Origin: Flavobacteriales bacterium UBA952
Lineage (GTDB): Bacteria > Bacteroidota > Bacteroidia > Flavobacteriales_D > Crocinitomicaceae
Reading direction: 5' to 3'
Assembly (NCBI GenBank): GCA_002293185.1
Contig: DBCS01000003.1
Span: forward strand, 62,001 to 126,000
DNA length: 64,000 nt
Positions within the stretch are counted from its first letter, which is position 1. Every line of letters begins with the position of its first letter. The notes beneath the pieces are model-generated. The model searched no databases. It was not told the origin of the DNA and saw only the letters and a program-made list of their open reading frames with translations. A program made the position numbers and the translations under genes. Positions 1 through 8,615 of the stretch are shown piece after piece.

Positions 1-277
1 TCTCACCAATCAGCACGCCCTCTAACTGATCAAGTGCAATTTCGTCGTTGTTGACAAAGAAATGTCGTTGCTGATTCTCGTCAAATTTAACAGTGAGTGT
101 AACGTGTTGTTGTTGGGTCTTTTCATTGGCATCTGACTTTGGTAACGGAACTTTAATCACGTTCGGGTTAGCCAAAGTTGAAATGATCAAAAAGAACAAC
201 AACAAGAAAAACATGATGTCGCTCAAGGCAGAAGTAGCTACCTCGGCATGAAACCTTTTATTTCGCTTTATTGCCAT
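1..277 (-). CDS. exbD: ExbD/TolR family biopolymer transport protein (3' end cut by window)
   Basis: This is the N-terminal part (about 92 residues) of an ExbD/TolR protein; the rest lies beyond the window edge. It begins MAIKRNKRFHAEVATSALSD, followed by a single hydrophobic helix (IMFFLLLFFLIISTLA, about residues 21-36). The Asp just before that helix matches the conserved proton-path Asp of the family. The helix is followed by a periplasmic domain rich in valine-type strands. ExbD works with ExbB to couple proton motive force to TonB or related partners. Its start codon lies inside the end of exbB, a 20 bp overlap, so the two genes are probably translationally coupled. I cannot tell ExbD from a TolR- or GldM-independent paralogue without the C-terminus. 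Confidence 0.88.
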   Translation of the reverse strand, partial: MAIKRNKRFHAEVATSALSDIMFFLLLFFLIISTLANPNVIKVPLPKSDANEKTQQQHVTLTVKFDENQQRHFFVNNDEIALDQLEGVLIGE

Positions 278-998
278 CTTTTGAGTTGATTAGTTTTATA
301 AAATCCAAGTTGATTTTTTGAATTTCAAGGGCATAATTATCAATAAGCGCATTTAGTAAGTGATAAGCTGTAAAGGCGATGATACCGACAACTAAACCTG
401 ACCCAGACGAAATCATCTTTTCATAAAGACCACCTGAAATATTTCCGATGGAGACGTTTTCCGAAATCGAGATGCTGTAGAAAATTTTAATTACCCCTGA
501 GATGGTACCGATGAAACCAAGTGTTGGTGCTATACCAGCAATGAGCCCCAAGTGATTGATGTTTTTCTCCATTTTGCCAATTTCTATATTGGCAACTTTT
601 TCCATGTTGGCCTCGATTTGCGGTACAGGTTGACCTATTGATTCGACACCTTCTTTTAATACAGTTCCAAATGCAGTTTGCTCGCGTTGGGCAGCATCAA
701 TAGCCCCTTTGACGTCCGTGTTGTTCAATTTACTGTGCACCTCTGAAATGAGCATTGCATTTTGTTTGGTCATGCGTCGGATGTACAAAAAGCGCTCTAC
801 TGCCACATAGGTAGTATAGAATAATAGCAGTACGATTGGGATTAAGAACACCCCGCCTTTCATCAGAAAGTCAATTGCTGAAATTTCTTCGACCGTTTTA
901 AACGATTCTTCTGTGGCTACTTCGGCTACCTGCGCACTGAATGCGCCTGCGCTTAATAAAAATGCTACTGCTAATGGATATTTGACTGAAAACTTCAT
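258..998 (-). CDS. exbB: MotA/TolQ/ExbB proton channel family protein
   Basis: A 246-residue inner-membrane protein of the MotA/TolQ/ExbB family. It forms a proton channel with the ExbD encoded immediately downstream. An N-terminal hydrophobic segment ending near FSAQ (about residues 10-22) looks like a signal sequence, as in longer ExbB proteins. The first core helix is VFLIPIVLLLFYTTYVAVERF (about residues 50-70). The family signature region is NHLGLIAGIAPTLGFIGTI followed by SGVIKIF (about 148-173), and the last helix pair is around GSGLVVGIIAFTAYHLLN. It is transcribed with exbD. A TAATTTTA element, one base off the Bacteroidota -7 consensus, lies about 24 bp upstream of the start. Confidence 0.9.
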   Translation of the reverse strand: MKFSVKYPLAVAFLLSAGAFSAQVAEVATEESFKTVEEISAIDFLMKGGVFLIPIVLLLFYTTYVAVERFLYIRRMTKQNAMLISEVHSKLNNTDVKGAIDAAQREQTAFGTVLKEGVESIGQPVPQIEANMEKVANIEIGKMEKNINHLGLIAGIAPTLGFIGTISGVIKIFYSISISENVSIGNISGGLYEKMISSGSGLVVGIIAFTAYHLLNALIDNYALEIQKINLDFIKLINSKDGNKAK

Positions 999-1145
999 AT
1001 TTGGTTTCTATTTTGGTACGCTAAAATTAGTCATTGACATTAGGCAAGATGTCGATTTTACTTGGAGATATTCACACTGAATTGTTATTTGTAACGTTCT
1101 TGCCTGAAAAGGTCACAAAATATTTCACTCCGCGGATACTTTGCG

Positions 1146-1153
1146 TAATTTTG
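1146..1153 (+). promoter_or_regulatory. TAnnTTTG promoter element for mfd
   Basis: TAATTTTG is an exact match to the Bacteroidota -7 element and ends nine bases before the chosen mfd start codon. I see no clear -33 TTTG at the usual distance. The box predicts a 5' leader of only a few bases and supports the start at 1163 rather than an upstream extension. Confidence 0.5.
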
Positions 1154-1162
1154 CAGCCCGAT

Positions 1163-4100
1163 ATGGAACTCAATACCTTTATCAAAACCCTTGCCAAACA
1201 TCCCGCTCTAGATCGGAGCGCGGCCGCTTTGCAAACAACGAACGCTAGATTGCATTGGAAGGGAATGGTAGGCTCTGCTAAATCGCTATTGTCTTTGATG
1301 GTAGCGCAGCAAGTTCCGGGTACGCACTTATTCATTCTTTCTGATAAAGAAGAAGCCGCCTATTTTCTCAATGATTTCGAGGGGCTTTTTCCCGACGATA
1401 AACGCATTTTATTTTATCCTGCTTCGTATCGGGTACCCTACCAACAAGAGCAAACCGACAATGCCAACGTGGTTGCAAGGGCTGAGGTCTTGGAAAAACT
1501 CAGCGATAAAAAAAATACATGGGTTATTACTTACCCCGAGGCGCTTTTTGAGAAAATACCGACGAAGAAAAATTTAGTCAAGCATACCATGCGCTTGGAG
1601 GTTTCCAAAACCTACAGCACAGATTTTTTGAATGAGTTGCTTTTAGAATATCAATTTGACCGCGTAGATTTTGTCTATGAACCCGGTCAATTTTCTATTA
1701 GAGGTGGAATTTTAGACGTATTTTCTTTTGCCAACGAACACCCCTTTCGCATCGAGTTTTTTGGCGATGAAGTGGAAAGTATCCGGACTTTTGACGCTGC
1801 AAGTCAGCTTTCTATTTCAAATCATCAATTTTTTAATGTCGTTCCGAACATCCAATCCGGACAAAGTTTAGAAATCCAGGAAACATTATTGGGTTTTGTT
1901 GGCAATCAGATCATTTGTTGGCTTGCAGATGTCGATCGAACTTTTGAGGTTTTAAAGCGCGAATATGAACGCGCAGTGGCCATTCATAGTCAGCACAACG
2001 GCCCAGTACAATATGCCTTGCCTCAAGATAAATTTGTGTCGCATCTTTCCTTTGAAGAGCAGCTGGAAGCGCACCGCGTTATTGAGTATGGGCCTGTTTT
2101 TCATTTCAAGGCCACGCATGCCGAAACCTTTGACTGCCTTCCTCAACCGAGTTTCAATAAAGACTTTGAGCGCCTTCATACCGATTTATTGGCGCGCAAA
2201 GCCGACGGATATCAAAATTTGATTTTTTCTAATCAACCGCGTCAGGTGGAGCGCTTATACCAAATTTTTAGCGATATCGGCAGGGAAGGTGAGTTCAGTG
2301 CACTTTCGTTGGCCTTGCACGAAGGATTTATTTTTCCATCGTTGAAATTAGTCTGCTACACAGACCACCAGCTTTTTGAGCGCTACCACCGGTTTCGTTT
2401 AAAAGAAGGGTTTAAGCAAGCCAAGCAAGCACTTACACTCAAAGAAATTTACCAACTCCAAAAAGGAGATTACGTCACGCACATAGACCATGGTGTTGGT
2501 CAGTTTTCTGGTTTGGAAACAATAGACGTAAATGGCAAACCACAAGAGGCCATTCGCTTGCTCTATAAAGATGGAGACGTTCTTTATGTCGGTATTCACT
2601 CCCTGCATCGGATTTCTAAGTTTACGGGCAAAGAGGGAAGTGCGCCAACACTCAATAAATTGGGTACCCAAGCCTGGACTAGTTTAAAAAACAAGACCAA
2701 AAAGAAAATTAAAGAACTTGCCTTTGACCTCATTCAGCTCTATGCCCAAAGACGCAGTAAGCCAGGATTTTCTTTTGCACCGGACAGTTATTTGCAGAAT
2801 GAACTCGAAGCGTCGTTCATGTTCGAAGACACGCCAGACCAGTTCAAAGCAACCCAAGACATCAAAAGCGATATGGAAGCTGCGCGGCCTATGGACCGCT
2901 TGGTTTGTGGCGATGTCGGTTTTGGAAAAACAGAAGTAGCCATTAGAGCGGCATTTAAGGCTGTAACCGATTCCAAGCAAGTAGCAGTTTTGGTCCCGAC
3001 TACAATTCTTTCTTTGCAGCATTACCGGAGTTTTCAAAAAAGGCTTTCGAGTTTTCCGGTTACGGTCGATTACATCAATCGTTTTAAGTCTGCCAAAGAA
3101 ATTACTGAAACGCTTAAAAAGCTTGCGGCAGGTCAGATTGACATCTTAATTGGCACCCATGCCTTGGTTGCCGAACGCGTCAAGTTCAAAGACTTGGGGC
3201 TCATGATCATCGATGAAGAGCAAAAGTTTGGCGTTGGCGTCAAAGACAAACTCAAAACACTACGGACTTCAGTAGACACACTTACGCTTACCGCTACGCC
3301 TATTCCGCGCACCTTGCAATTTTCTTTGATGGGTGCCCGAGACCTCAGCATCATCAATACACCGCCTCCAAATAGGCAGCCGGTCCTGACAGAAATCATA
3401 TCATTCAATGAAGAGCTGATCCGCGATGCTATTGCTTATGAAGTAGGGCGCGGCGGCCAAGTATTCTTCGTCAATAACCGACTATCGAATATCAAAGAAC
3501 TCTCCGGTTTGATTCAGCGTTTGTGTCCGGGGGTGCGCGTAGGCATTGGCCACGGCCAAATGGATGGCAAGCAACTCGAGAAAATAATGCTCGACTTCAT
3601 TGAGGGGGCCTACGACGTTTTGTTGGCAACCACCATCATTGAATCTGGCATAGACATTTCGAATGCCAATACGATCATTATTAACGACGCTCATCAATTT
3701 GGATTGAGCGACCTCCATCAGCTGCGCGGTAGAGTCGGCCGAAGCAATAAAAAAGGATTTTGTTACCTCATTGCGCCCAAATTTAGCATCATGACCTCCG
3801 AAGCGCGCAAGCGTCTAGAGGCATTGGTGCAGTTCTCAGATCTTGGTTCGGGCTTTAATATTGCCATGAAAGACCTGGACATCCGTGGTGCAGGCAATAT
3901 GTTGGGCGGAGAGCAAAGTGGCTTCATTGCCGAAATTGGTTTTGAGATGTATCAAAAAATACTCAATGAAGCCATGCAAGAGCTCCGCGAAAGTGAATAT
4001 AAAGAACTATTCGATGAGCGGGTAACAGATCAGTTCAACGGCTTTGTCCAAGACTGCATCTTTGAAACCGACATGGAAGTGCGCATTCCTGACACCTACG

Positions 4101-4501
4101 TCAATCAAGTCGCCGAGCGTTTGAGTTTGTATCAAGCCATGGACAATCTCAAAAACAAAGACGAACTTGCTGCATTTAGTGCACAGCTTCAAGATCGTTT
4201 TGGCCCACTCCCAAAAGAAGTAAAAGAGCTTTTATTTTCATTTGAATTGCGTTGGTTGGCAGAATCAATGGGCTTAGAGCGTTTGGTACTCAAAGCCGAG
4301 AAATTAGTGGGTCATTTTATCGCCAATCCGCAGTCACCTTTCTATGAAACTGATCAATTTCAGACGGTTCTTCAAAAAATTCTTTCTCAACCATCGGGTT
4401 ACAGACTTGTTCAAAAAGATGACAAGCTCAGATTGGTTATTGAGCCCATCCGACACATTAAAGATGCTTTTGGGAAATTACAGGCACTTCAAGAAGTTTA
4501 A
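1163..4501 (+). CDS. mfd: Transcription-repair coupling factor Mfd
   Basis: Mfd displaces RNA polymerase stalled at DNA lesions and recruits UvrA. The 1112-residue protein has the family order: UvrB-like N-terminal modules, an RNA-polymerase-interacting Tudor-like domain beginning near KGDYVTHIDHGVGQF, RecG-like helicase domains, and a TRCF C-terminal domain. Walker A is GDVGFGKTE (about residue 583) and the DEEQ box is about residue 682. Conserved helicase motifs TATPIPRTLQFSLMG and the QLRGRVGR motif VI are present. The open frame runs further upstream to 1034, but those 43 extra residues are not Mfd-like, and an exact TAnnTTTG box lies just before the ATG at 1163. UvrC is encoded elsewhere in this window. 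Confidence 0.96.
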   Translation: MELNTFIKTLAKHPALDRSAAALQTTNARLHWKGMVGSAKSLLSLMVAQQVPGTHLFILSDKEEAAYFLNDFEGLFPDDKRILFYPASYRVPYQQEQTDNANVVARAEVLEKLSDKKNTWVITYPEALFEKIPTKKNLVKHTMRLEVSKTYSTDFLNELLLEYQFDRVDFVYEPGQFSIRGGILDVFSFANEHPFRIEFFGDEVESIRTFDAASQLSISNHQFFNVVPNIQSGQSLEIQETLLGFVGNQIICWLADVDRTFEVLKREYERAVAIHSQHNGPVQYALPQDKFVSHLSFEEQLEAHRVIEYGPVFHFKATHAETFDCLPQPSFNKDFERLHTDLLARKADGYQNLIFSNQPRQVERLYQIFSDIGREGEFSALSLALHEGFIFPSLKLVCYTDHQLFERYHRFRLKEGFKQAKQALTLKEIYQLQKGDYVTHIDHGVGQFSGLETIDVNGKPQEAIRLLYKDGDVLYVGIHSLHRISKFTGKEGSAPTLNKLGTQAWTSLKNKTKKKIKELAFDLIQLYAQRRSKPGFSFAPDSYLQNELEASFMFEDTPDQFKATQDIKSDMEAARPMDRLVCGDVGFGKTEVAIRAAFKAVTDSKQVAVLVPTTILSLQHYRSFQKRLSSFPVTVDYINRFKSAKEITETLKKLAAGQIDILIGTHALVAERVKFKDLGLMIIDEEQKFGVGVKDKLKTLRTSVDTLTLTATPIPRTLQFSLMGARDLSIINTPPPNRQPVLTEIISFNEELIRDAIAYEVGRGGQVFFVNNRLSNIKELSGLIQRLCPGVRVGIGHGQMDGKQLEKIMLDFIEGAYDVLLATTIIESGIDISNANTIIINDAHQFGLSDLHQLRGRVGRSNKKGFCYLIAPKFSIMTSEARKRLEALVQFSDLGSGFNIAMKDLDIRGAGNMLGGEQSGFIAEIGFEMYQKILNEAMQELRESEYKELFDERVTDQFNGFVQDCIFETDMEVRIPDTYVNQVAERLSLYQAMDNLKNKDELAAFSAQLQDRFGPLPKEVKELLFSFELRWLAESMGLERLVLKAEKLVGHFIANPQSPFYETDQFQTVLQKILSQPSGYRLVQKDDKLRLVIEPIRHIKDAFGKLQALQEV

Positions 4502-4532
4502 TTCGCTCCTCGCGGCAATAAATTAGGTTAAC

Positions 4533-4546
4533 TTGACCTACATCAA
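4533..4546. promoter_or_regulatory. CRP/FNR-like binding site upstream of the yceI unit
   Basis: TTGACctacATCAA differs at one base from the CRP/FNR-family consensus TTGAT-N4-ATCAA. Its centre is about 41-43 bp upstream of the start point expected from the CAACTTTG element at 4569-4576, the usual place for a class II activator. The promoter element itself is off-consensus, which suits an activated promoter. The site is visible in the sequence; the regulator and the effect are inferred. Confidence 0.45.
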
Positions 4547-4555
4547 GATATATTT

Positions 4556-4576
4556 AGTTGCAATGTTGCAACTTTG
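4556..4576. promoter_or_regulatory. Perfect inverted repeat overlapping a -7-like element
   Basis: AGTTGCAA-TG-TTGCAACT (4556-4573) has perfect 8-bp arms around a 2-bp spacer. Its right arm overlaps CAACTTTG (4569-4576), one base off TAnnTTTG. This is the geometry of an operator for a dimeric repressor such as a MarR-type protein. No regulator gene is adjacent, so the identity of the binding protein is unknown. Confidence 0.5.
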
Positions 4577-4619
4577 TGGTCTATTAATTGTTTTAGTCAA
4601 TAATCTTAAAATTAAAAAA

Positions 4620-5192
4620 ATGAAAAACATTGTAATCGGTTTAGCAGGCGCTTTCGCCTTATTTTCTTTTGTGGCATCACAAGCAGGTGTTTGGTCAGTA
4701 GATGGCGCACACTCTCGTTTAGGTTTTACTATTCTTCATAATGGCATTACGAATGTACATGGCAACTTTGGCAAATTCACAATGGAGGTAACTACTCCAA
4801 ACGCTGATTTTAATGACGCCACGATTGTATTGAACGCCGAAGCGGCTTCAGTGAATACAGGTATCGAAGCCCGCGATAACCATTTGCGCACAGCTGATTG
4901 TTTTGATGTTGAAAAATATCCAGCCATTACATTCAAAAGTTCTGCAGTGAAAGAAACTACTACAAAAGGAACTTATACCTTAGCTGGTGATCTTACCATG
5001 CATGGCGTTACTAAAAAAGTAGTGTTCAATGGTGTACACACAGGCAACAGCAAAAACTATAAAGGAGCAGCAGTAGCTGGCTTACAAATCACGGGTTCAG
5101 TTAAGCGCTCTGAGTTTGGTATGGGAGAAGTTAGCCCAGGTTTGGCCGATGAGATTAACCTTATCGCTGATTTAGAAGTCGTTCAGAATTAA
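4620..5192 (+). CDS. YceI family lipid-binding/periplasmic protein (first copy)
   Basis: A 190-residue YceI-family protein. The family folds as an extended lipocalin-like barrel that binds isoprenoid-type lipids in the periplasm. The start at MKNIVIGLAGAFALFSFVAS gives a clean signal peptide; the frame is open to 4533 but that extension spoils it and overlaps the predicted operator. Family features include WSVDGAHSRLGFTILHNGI, the DNHLRTADCFDVEKYP segment, and LTMHGVTKKVVF near the end. A second yceI gene starts nine bases after the stop, so the two are co-transcribed. The upstream control region suggests regulation by redox, stress or oxygen supply. Confidence 0.9.
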   Translation: MKNIVIGLAGAFALFSFVASQAGVWSVDGAHSRLGFTILHNGITNVHGNFGKFTMEVTTPNADFNDATIVLNAEAASVNTGIEARDNHLRTADCFDVEKYPAITFKSSAVKETTTKGTYTLAGDLTMHGVTKKVVFNGVHTGNSKNYKGAAVAGLQITGSVKRSEFGMGEVSPGLADEINLIADLEVVQN

Positions 5193-5200
5193 TTACCATA

Positions 5201-5722
5201 ATGAAAAGCCTAGTATTCTTACTTTTTGGTTTGTGGTCAACAGCAGTTCTAGCACAGCACTACAAAGTTGCCGAGGGTTACAGCATTTCGTTTGCAAATG
5301 CAGATGTCAGTGGAACGTTTGATCAACTAAGTACCACTTCTCTTTTATTTGACCCAGTCAAGCTATCCAATTCAAAGCTTTCATTTAAAATCGAGGTAGC
5401 TTCGATCAATACTGGCAATGGCTTGCAAAACAAGCATGCCCGAGGCGAGGAATGGTTCAATGCAGATAAACACCCCTTTATTGAATTCACTTCTACCAAA
5501 ATAGAAAAAACGACTGAGGGTTATAAAGCAATCGGAAAACTGCAAATGCACGGCGTGAGTAAAGAGGTAAGCATACCATTTACCTTCACTAAAAAAGGCA
5601 ATAATGGTACGTTTATTGCTAAATTTAGTGTAGACCGTTCTGATTATCAGATAGGTAAAAAAAATAGTGGAGTAGCTGAAACATTGAAAATAACAGCTAA
5701 CATTCCCGTCACTAAAAAATAG
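5201..5722 (+). CDS. YceI family protein (second copy)
   Basis: A 173-residue secreted YceI-family protein that follows the first copy directly. The signal peptide is MKSLVFLLFGLWSTAVLA, cleaved before QHYK. It shares the family pattern KHARGEEWFNADKHPFIEF and LQMHGVSKEVSIPFTFT with its neighbour, but overall the two copies are well diverged, so this is an old duplication or two separate subfamilies rather than a recent tandem copy. It is probably in the same transcript as the first copy and the membrane protein that follows five bases downstream. The ligand is unknown. Confidence 0.87.
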   Translation: MKSLVFLLFGLWSTAVLAQHYKVAEGYSISFANADVSGTFDQLSTTSLLFDPVKLSNSKLSFKIEVASINTGNGLQNKHARGEEWFNADKHPFIEFTSTKIEKTTEGYKAIGKLQMHGVSKEVSIPFTFTKKGNNGTFIAKFSVDRSDYQIGKKNSGVAETLKITANIPVTKK

Positions 5723-5726
5723 ATTT

Positions 5727-6119
5727 ATGTTGAAAAAAACAATTTGGGCTCTTTCTTCGGGTATTTTGGCAGGTGGCGTATCCTACGCCTACGGTGAAAC
5801 TATCGAGAAACAACTCATGGAAGACTACTCCAATGTGGTGCCAACTTCCGCTATTTTTATTGCTTGTTTGGTGGGTACCATCATGGCAACAATCGGTCAT
5901 TGGCTACTTACTAAGTTAGTACCTATGTTTGGGGAGTTTATTTTCGCATTATTATTTGCAGCACTTTCCACAGCGAGTTTAATTGGTGTGCTGGGTTTCA
6001 CGTTTACTGATGGATCTAATGAATTACATCAATTCATTTTTTATGGCTACGCAATGCCGATGCACTTTTTCCCATTTTTAGCGTGGTATGTATTCAAACC
6101 ATTATTTGAAGAGAAATAA
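5727..6119 (+). CDS. Small hypothetical inner-membrane protein
   Basis: I do not recognise this 130-residue protein. It has four hydrophobic stretches: around residues 5-22, 42-60, 68-92 and 105-122, so it is probably a four-helix membrane protein. Histidines and acidic residues occur near helix ends (IGHWLLTKLVPMFGEF, LHQFIFYGYAMPMHFFPF). It begins four bases after the second yceI gene and is followed by a strong terminator, so it is the last gene of the yceI unit. By position it may act with the YceI proteins, for example in a lipid-linked envelope process, but nothing in the sequence proves this. Confidence 0.75.
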   Translation: MLKKTIWALSSGILAGGVSYAYGETIEKQLMEDYSNVVPTSAIFIACLVGTIMATIGHWLLTKLVPMFGEFIFALLFAALSTASLIGVLGFTFTDGSNELHQFIFYGYAMPMHFFPFLAWYVFKPLFEEK

Positions 6120-6141
6120 GCCTTTTTTGGCATAAATATTG

Positions 6142-6169
6142 AAAGGATGCTTCGGCATCCTTTTTTTTT
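6142..6169 (+). terminator. Rho-independent terminator of the yceI unit
   Basis: AAAGGATGC-TTCG-GCATCCTTT forms a 9-bp stem closed by a stable UUCG-type tetraloop and runs straight into a T tract ending at 6169. It lies 22 bp after the stop codon of the membrane protein gene. Confidence 0.92.
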
Positions 6170-6223
6170 GAAAAAAAGTGCAGCAAAGAACAACGAAATA
6201 CTTGGATTTACGTTTAATAATTG

Positions 6224-8602
6224 ATGTTGCAACAAACAAGCATATTTCTTTTTTTTCTGGGTTTTATTTTACCCTCTGTTTTTCGTGCACAGTTGCTTAC
6301 CAATAACGCCTTGAATCCGCAAGGCTTGGTTCAAAATGTTCTTTTAGGAAATGGTGTAACTGTTTCAAATGTAACCTACAATGGCAGCCCTGTTGCAATT
6401 GCTCAGTTTACTGCTGCCAACACTACGCTAGGCATCAATAGTGGTATTGTCATGACAACCGGTACTACTTTGCCCAACGGAGATGGCCCGCATGGCCCCA
6501 ACGACACACCTGGTGCTGGTGTAGATAATAACATGGGCGGCTTTAATTTACTTTCACAAGCCATTCAAGGTAACCAAACCTACAATGCAGCCATTTTGGA
6601 GTTTGACTTTATTCCTTACGCCGATACCGTTCGTTTCAAGTATGTTTTTGGCTCCGATGAATACCCCGAATTTGCGCCGCCCAATAACACGACCTACAAC
6701 GATGTCTTTGGTTTTTTCATATCTGGCCCCGGTATTAGTGGTTTTCAGAATATTGCCAAGCTGCCGAATGGCGCAGTTGTTTCTATCAATAATGTCAACA
6801 ACATTACCAATCCATTTTATTTTGTCAATAATGGCGACGGCAATATGGCACCTTATAACCAGAGCCCGCAGTACATTCAATATGATGGCTTTACTAAAGT
6901 ATTAGAAGCGATATCAGCGGTGCAATGTGGCCAAACCTATCACCTGATTATTGCCATTGCCGATGTTGGTGACGGCCAATGGGACTCCGGTATTTTTCTA
7001 GAGGCTAATAGCCTCTCGACACTTACGCCAATTGAGATTAGTCATACCTTATCCCAGCAAGTATTCTCTAACCCTGATTGGATGGCAGAGGGCTGTGTGA
7101 ACGCCACAGTGACCTTAGAGCGTCAAACCAACTTGAATCAAACCCTAACAATTCCTGTTCAATTGAGCGGTACTGCAACTGATTTAATTGACTTTAATGG
7201 TGTTCCTACAAGTATAACCTTTACTCCTGGGCAATCTATATTTAGTTTTGCAATACAGACCCTTACCGATGCTTTGGTGGAGGGTTTAGAAACCCTAACC
7301 CTTACTTTTCCAATAACCGATCCTTGTGGCAACATTACACCACTTGTTCTCGATCTTTGGATACAGGATAACCAACCTATGGAGCTGACTTTAACGAGTT
7401 CACCAATTCTCTGTCCGGGAGACCCCGTTACTATCAATTCTCAAATTAGCGGCGGCCTACAACCCTATACTTATGAGTGGAGCACAGGGCAAACCACGAG
7501 CAGCATTACCTTGAACATCGCCAATTCTCAGTCTATATGGCTAGCTGTGACTGACGCATGCACAGGTGTCCCGGCTTACGACACCCTTTTTATTTCGGTC
7601 CCTGAATTTAACCCTTTGGCTATTATTACGAGCCCAGACATCACAGAAATTTGCCCGTTTATTCCCATTACAATTGGCGCTCAGGTGAGCGGCGGATCAG
7701 GCCAATATACCTACTTATGGACTACTAATAATGTAGTGAGCGGGACAACAGACTCTTTATTGGTGAATCCAGGGAGTTCCAGTATATATCTCATTACAGC
7801 TACTGACAACTGCGGAAATTCAATACAAGATAGCGTTAGTTATACCATTTTAAGTCCGCCACTTGTATTACAAATGAATGGCCCTTTTCAAATTTGCCCA
7901 GGCGATAGCGTAAATTTATTAGTCACTGCAACTGGAGGTTACGGCAACTACTACTACAATTGGTCTACTACCGAAACAACAGCTCAAATTATAGTTGCAC
8001 CTCAAAATTCCACTTCCTATTTTGTTCAGGTCAGCGATGAATGTCAGACTTTTAGTACAACTGCAATTGCTTTGGTTCAGGTTGTCAAGCCATTGGCAAA
8101 TTTTTATATCATGAGTCAGAATCCAATGGAAGGATTACCAGTTCAATTGGAGAATGCCTCCGTCAATGCTTGGTCATATACTTGGACTTTCGGAGATGGT
8201 AATCAGTCTTTTTTGGTAAATCCGACGCATACATATGCACAACCTGGCCCTTATGAAATCACGCTTATTGCAACCAATCAGGAAGGGTGTGTGGATAGCA
8301 TTTCTAAATGGATAGAAATTGCACCTGAACGATTCATTTACTTACCAAATTCATTCACCCCAGATGGCGATGGCCTCAATGAGTATTTTTACGGACGCTT
8401 TATTGGCCTCATGAGTGCACGATTCTATATTTTCAATCGCTGGGGCCAAGAAATTTTCTTCTCCGACGCACTCAATTTTGTCTGGGACGCCTCCTTTGAG
8501 GGTGTTCCGGTCCAAGATGGCACCTATTCTTGGTACTTGATTTACGAAATAGAAAAAGGAATTTACAAGGACCTATCAGGTCATGTGAACGTTATCAGGT
8601 AG
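6224..8602 (+). CDS. Secreted choice-of-anchor-L / PKD protein with CHU_C (T9SS type B) sorting domain
   Basis: A 792-residue protein likely secreted through T9SS to the cell surface. After the signal peptide (MLQQTSIFLFFLGFILPSVF) comes a choice-of-anchor L domain (about residues 25-270). It shows GVTVSNVTYNG, LGINSGIVMTTG and FKYVFGSDEYPEF. Several Ig/PKD-like repeats follow; a clear PKD motif is WTFGDGNQSF near residue 657. The C-terminus is the gliding-motility-associated CHU_C domain with PNSFTPDGDGLNEYF, FNRWGQEIF and a final VNVIR. I prefer the ATG at 6224 over the TTG at 6221. It ends 13 bp from the convergent OmpA gene. The likely role is adhesion or matrix binding. Confidence 0.88.
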   Translation: MLQQTSIFLFFLGFILPSVFRAQLLTNNALNPQGLVQNVLLGNGVTVSNVTYNGSPVAIAQFTAANTTLGINSGIVMTTGTTLPNGDGPHGPNDTPGAGVDNNMGGFNLLSQAIQGNQTYNAAILEFDFIPYADTVRFKYVFGSDEYPEFAPPNNTTYNDVFGFFISGPGISGFQNIAKLPNGAVVSINNVNNITNPFYFVNNGDGNMAPYNQSPQYIQYDGFTKVLEAISAVQCGQTYHLIIAIADVGDGQWDSGIFLEANSLSTLTPIEISHTLSQQVFSNPDWMAEGCVNATVTLERQTNLNQTLTIPVQLSGTATDLIDFNGVPTSITFTPGQSIFSFAIQTLTDALVEGLETLTLTFPITDPCGNITPLVLDLWIQDNQPMELTLTSSPILCPGDPVTINSQISGGLQPYTYEWSTGQTTSSITLNIANSQSIWLAVTDACTGVPAYDTLFISVPEFNPLAIITSPDITEICPFIPITIGAQVSGGSGQYTYLWTTNNVVSGTTDSLLVNPGSSSIYLITATDNCGNSIQDSVSYTILSPPLVLQMNGPFQICPGDSVNLLVTATGGYGNYYYNWSTTETTAQIIVAPQNSTSYFVQVSDECQTFSTTAIALVQVVKPLANFYIMSQNPMEGLPVQLENASVNAWSYTWTFGDGNQSFLVNPTHTYAQPGPYEITLIATNQEGCVDSISKWIEIAPERFIYLPNSFTPDGDGLNEYFYGRFIGLMSARFYIFNRWGQEIFFSDALNFVWDASFEGVPVQDGTYSWYLIYEIEKGIYKDLSGHVNVIR

Positions 8603-8615
8603 CATCCAAAGAGCT

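Noticed and set aside
1034..1162. N-terminal extension of the mfd frame
   Set aside because: The extra 43 residues are not Mfd-like and the exact TAATTTTG promoter box lies inside this stretch.
2684..3037. A 117-codon minus-strand frame inside mfd
   Set aside because: It lies fully within strongly conserved helicase motifs of mfd and has no promoter or recognisable domain.
4533..4619. Upstream extension of the first yceI frame
   Set aside because: It removes the clean signal peptide and would cover both regulatory motifs; the ATG at 4620 fits better.
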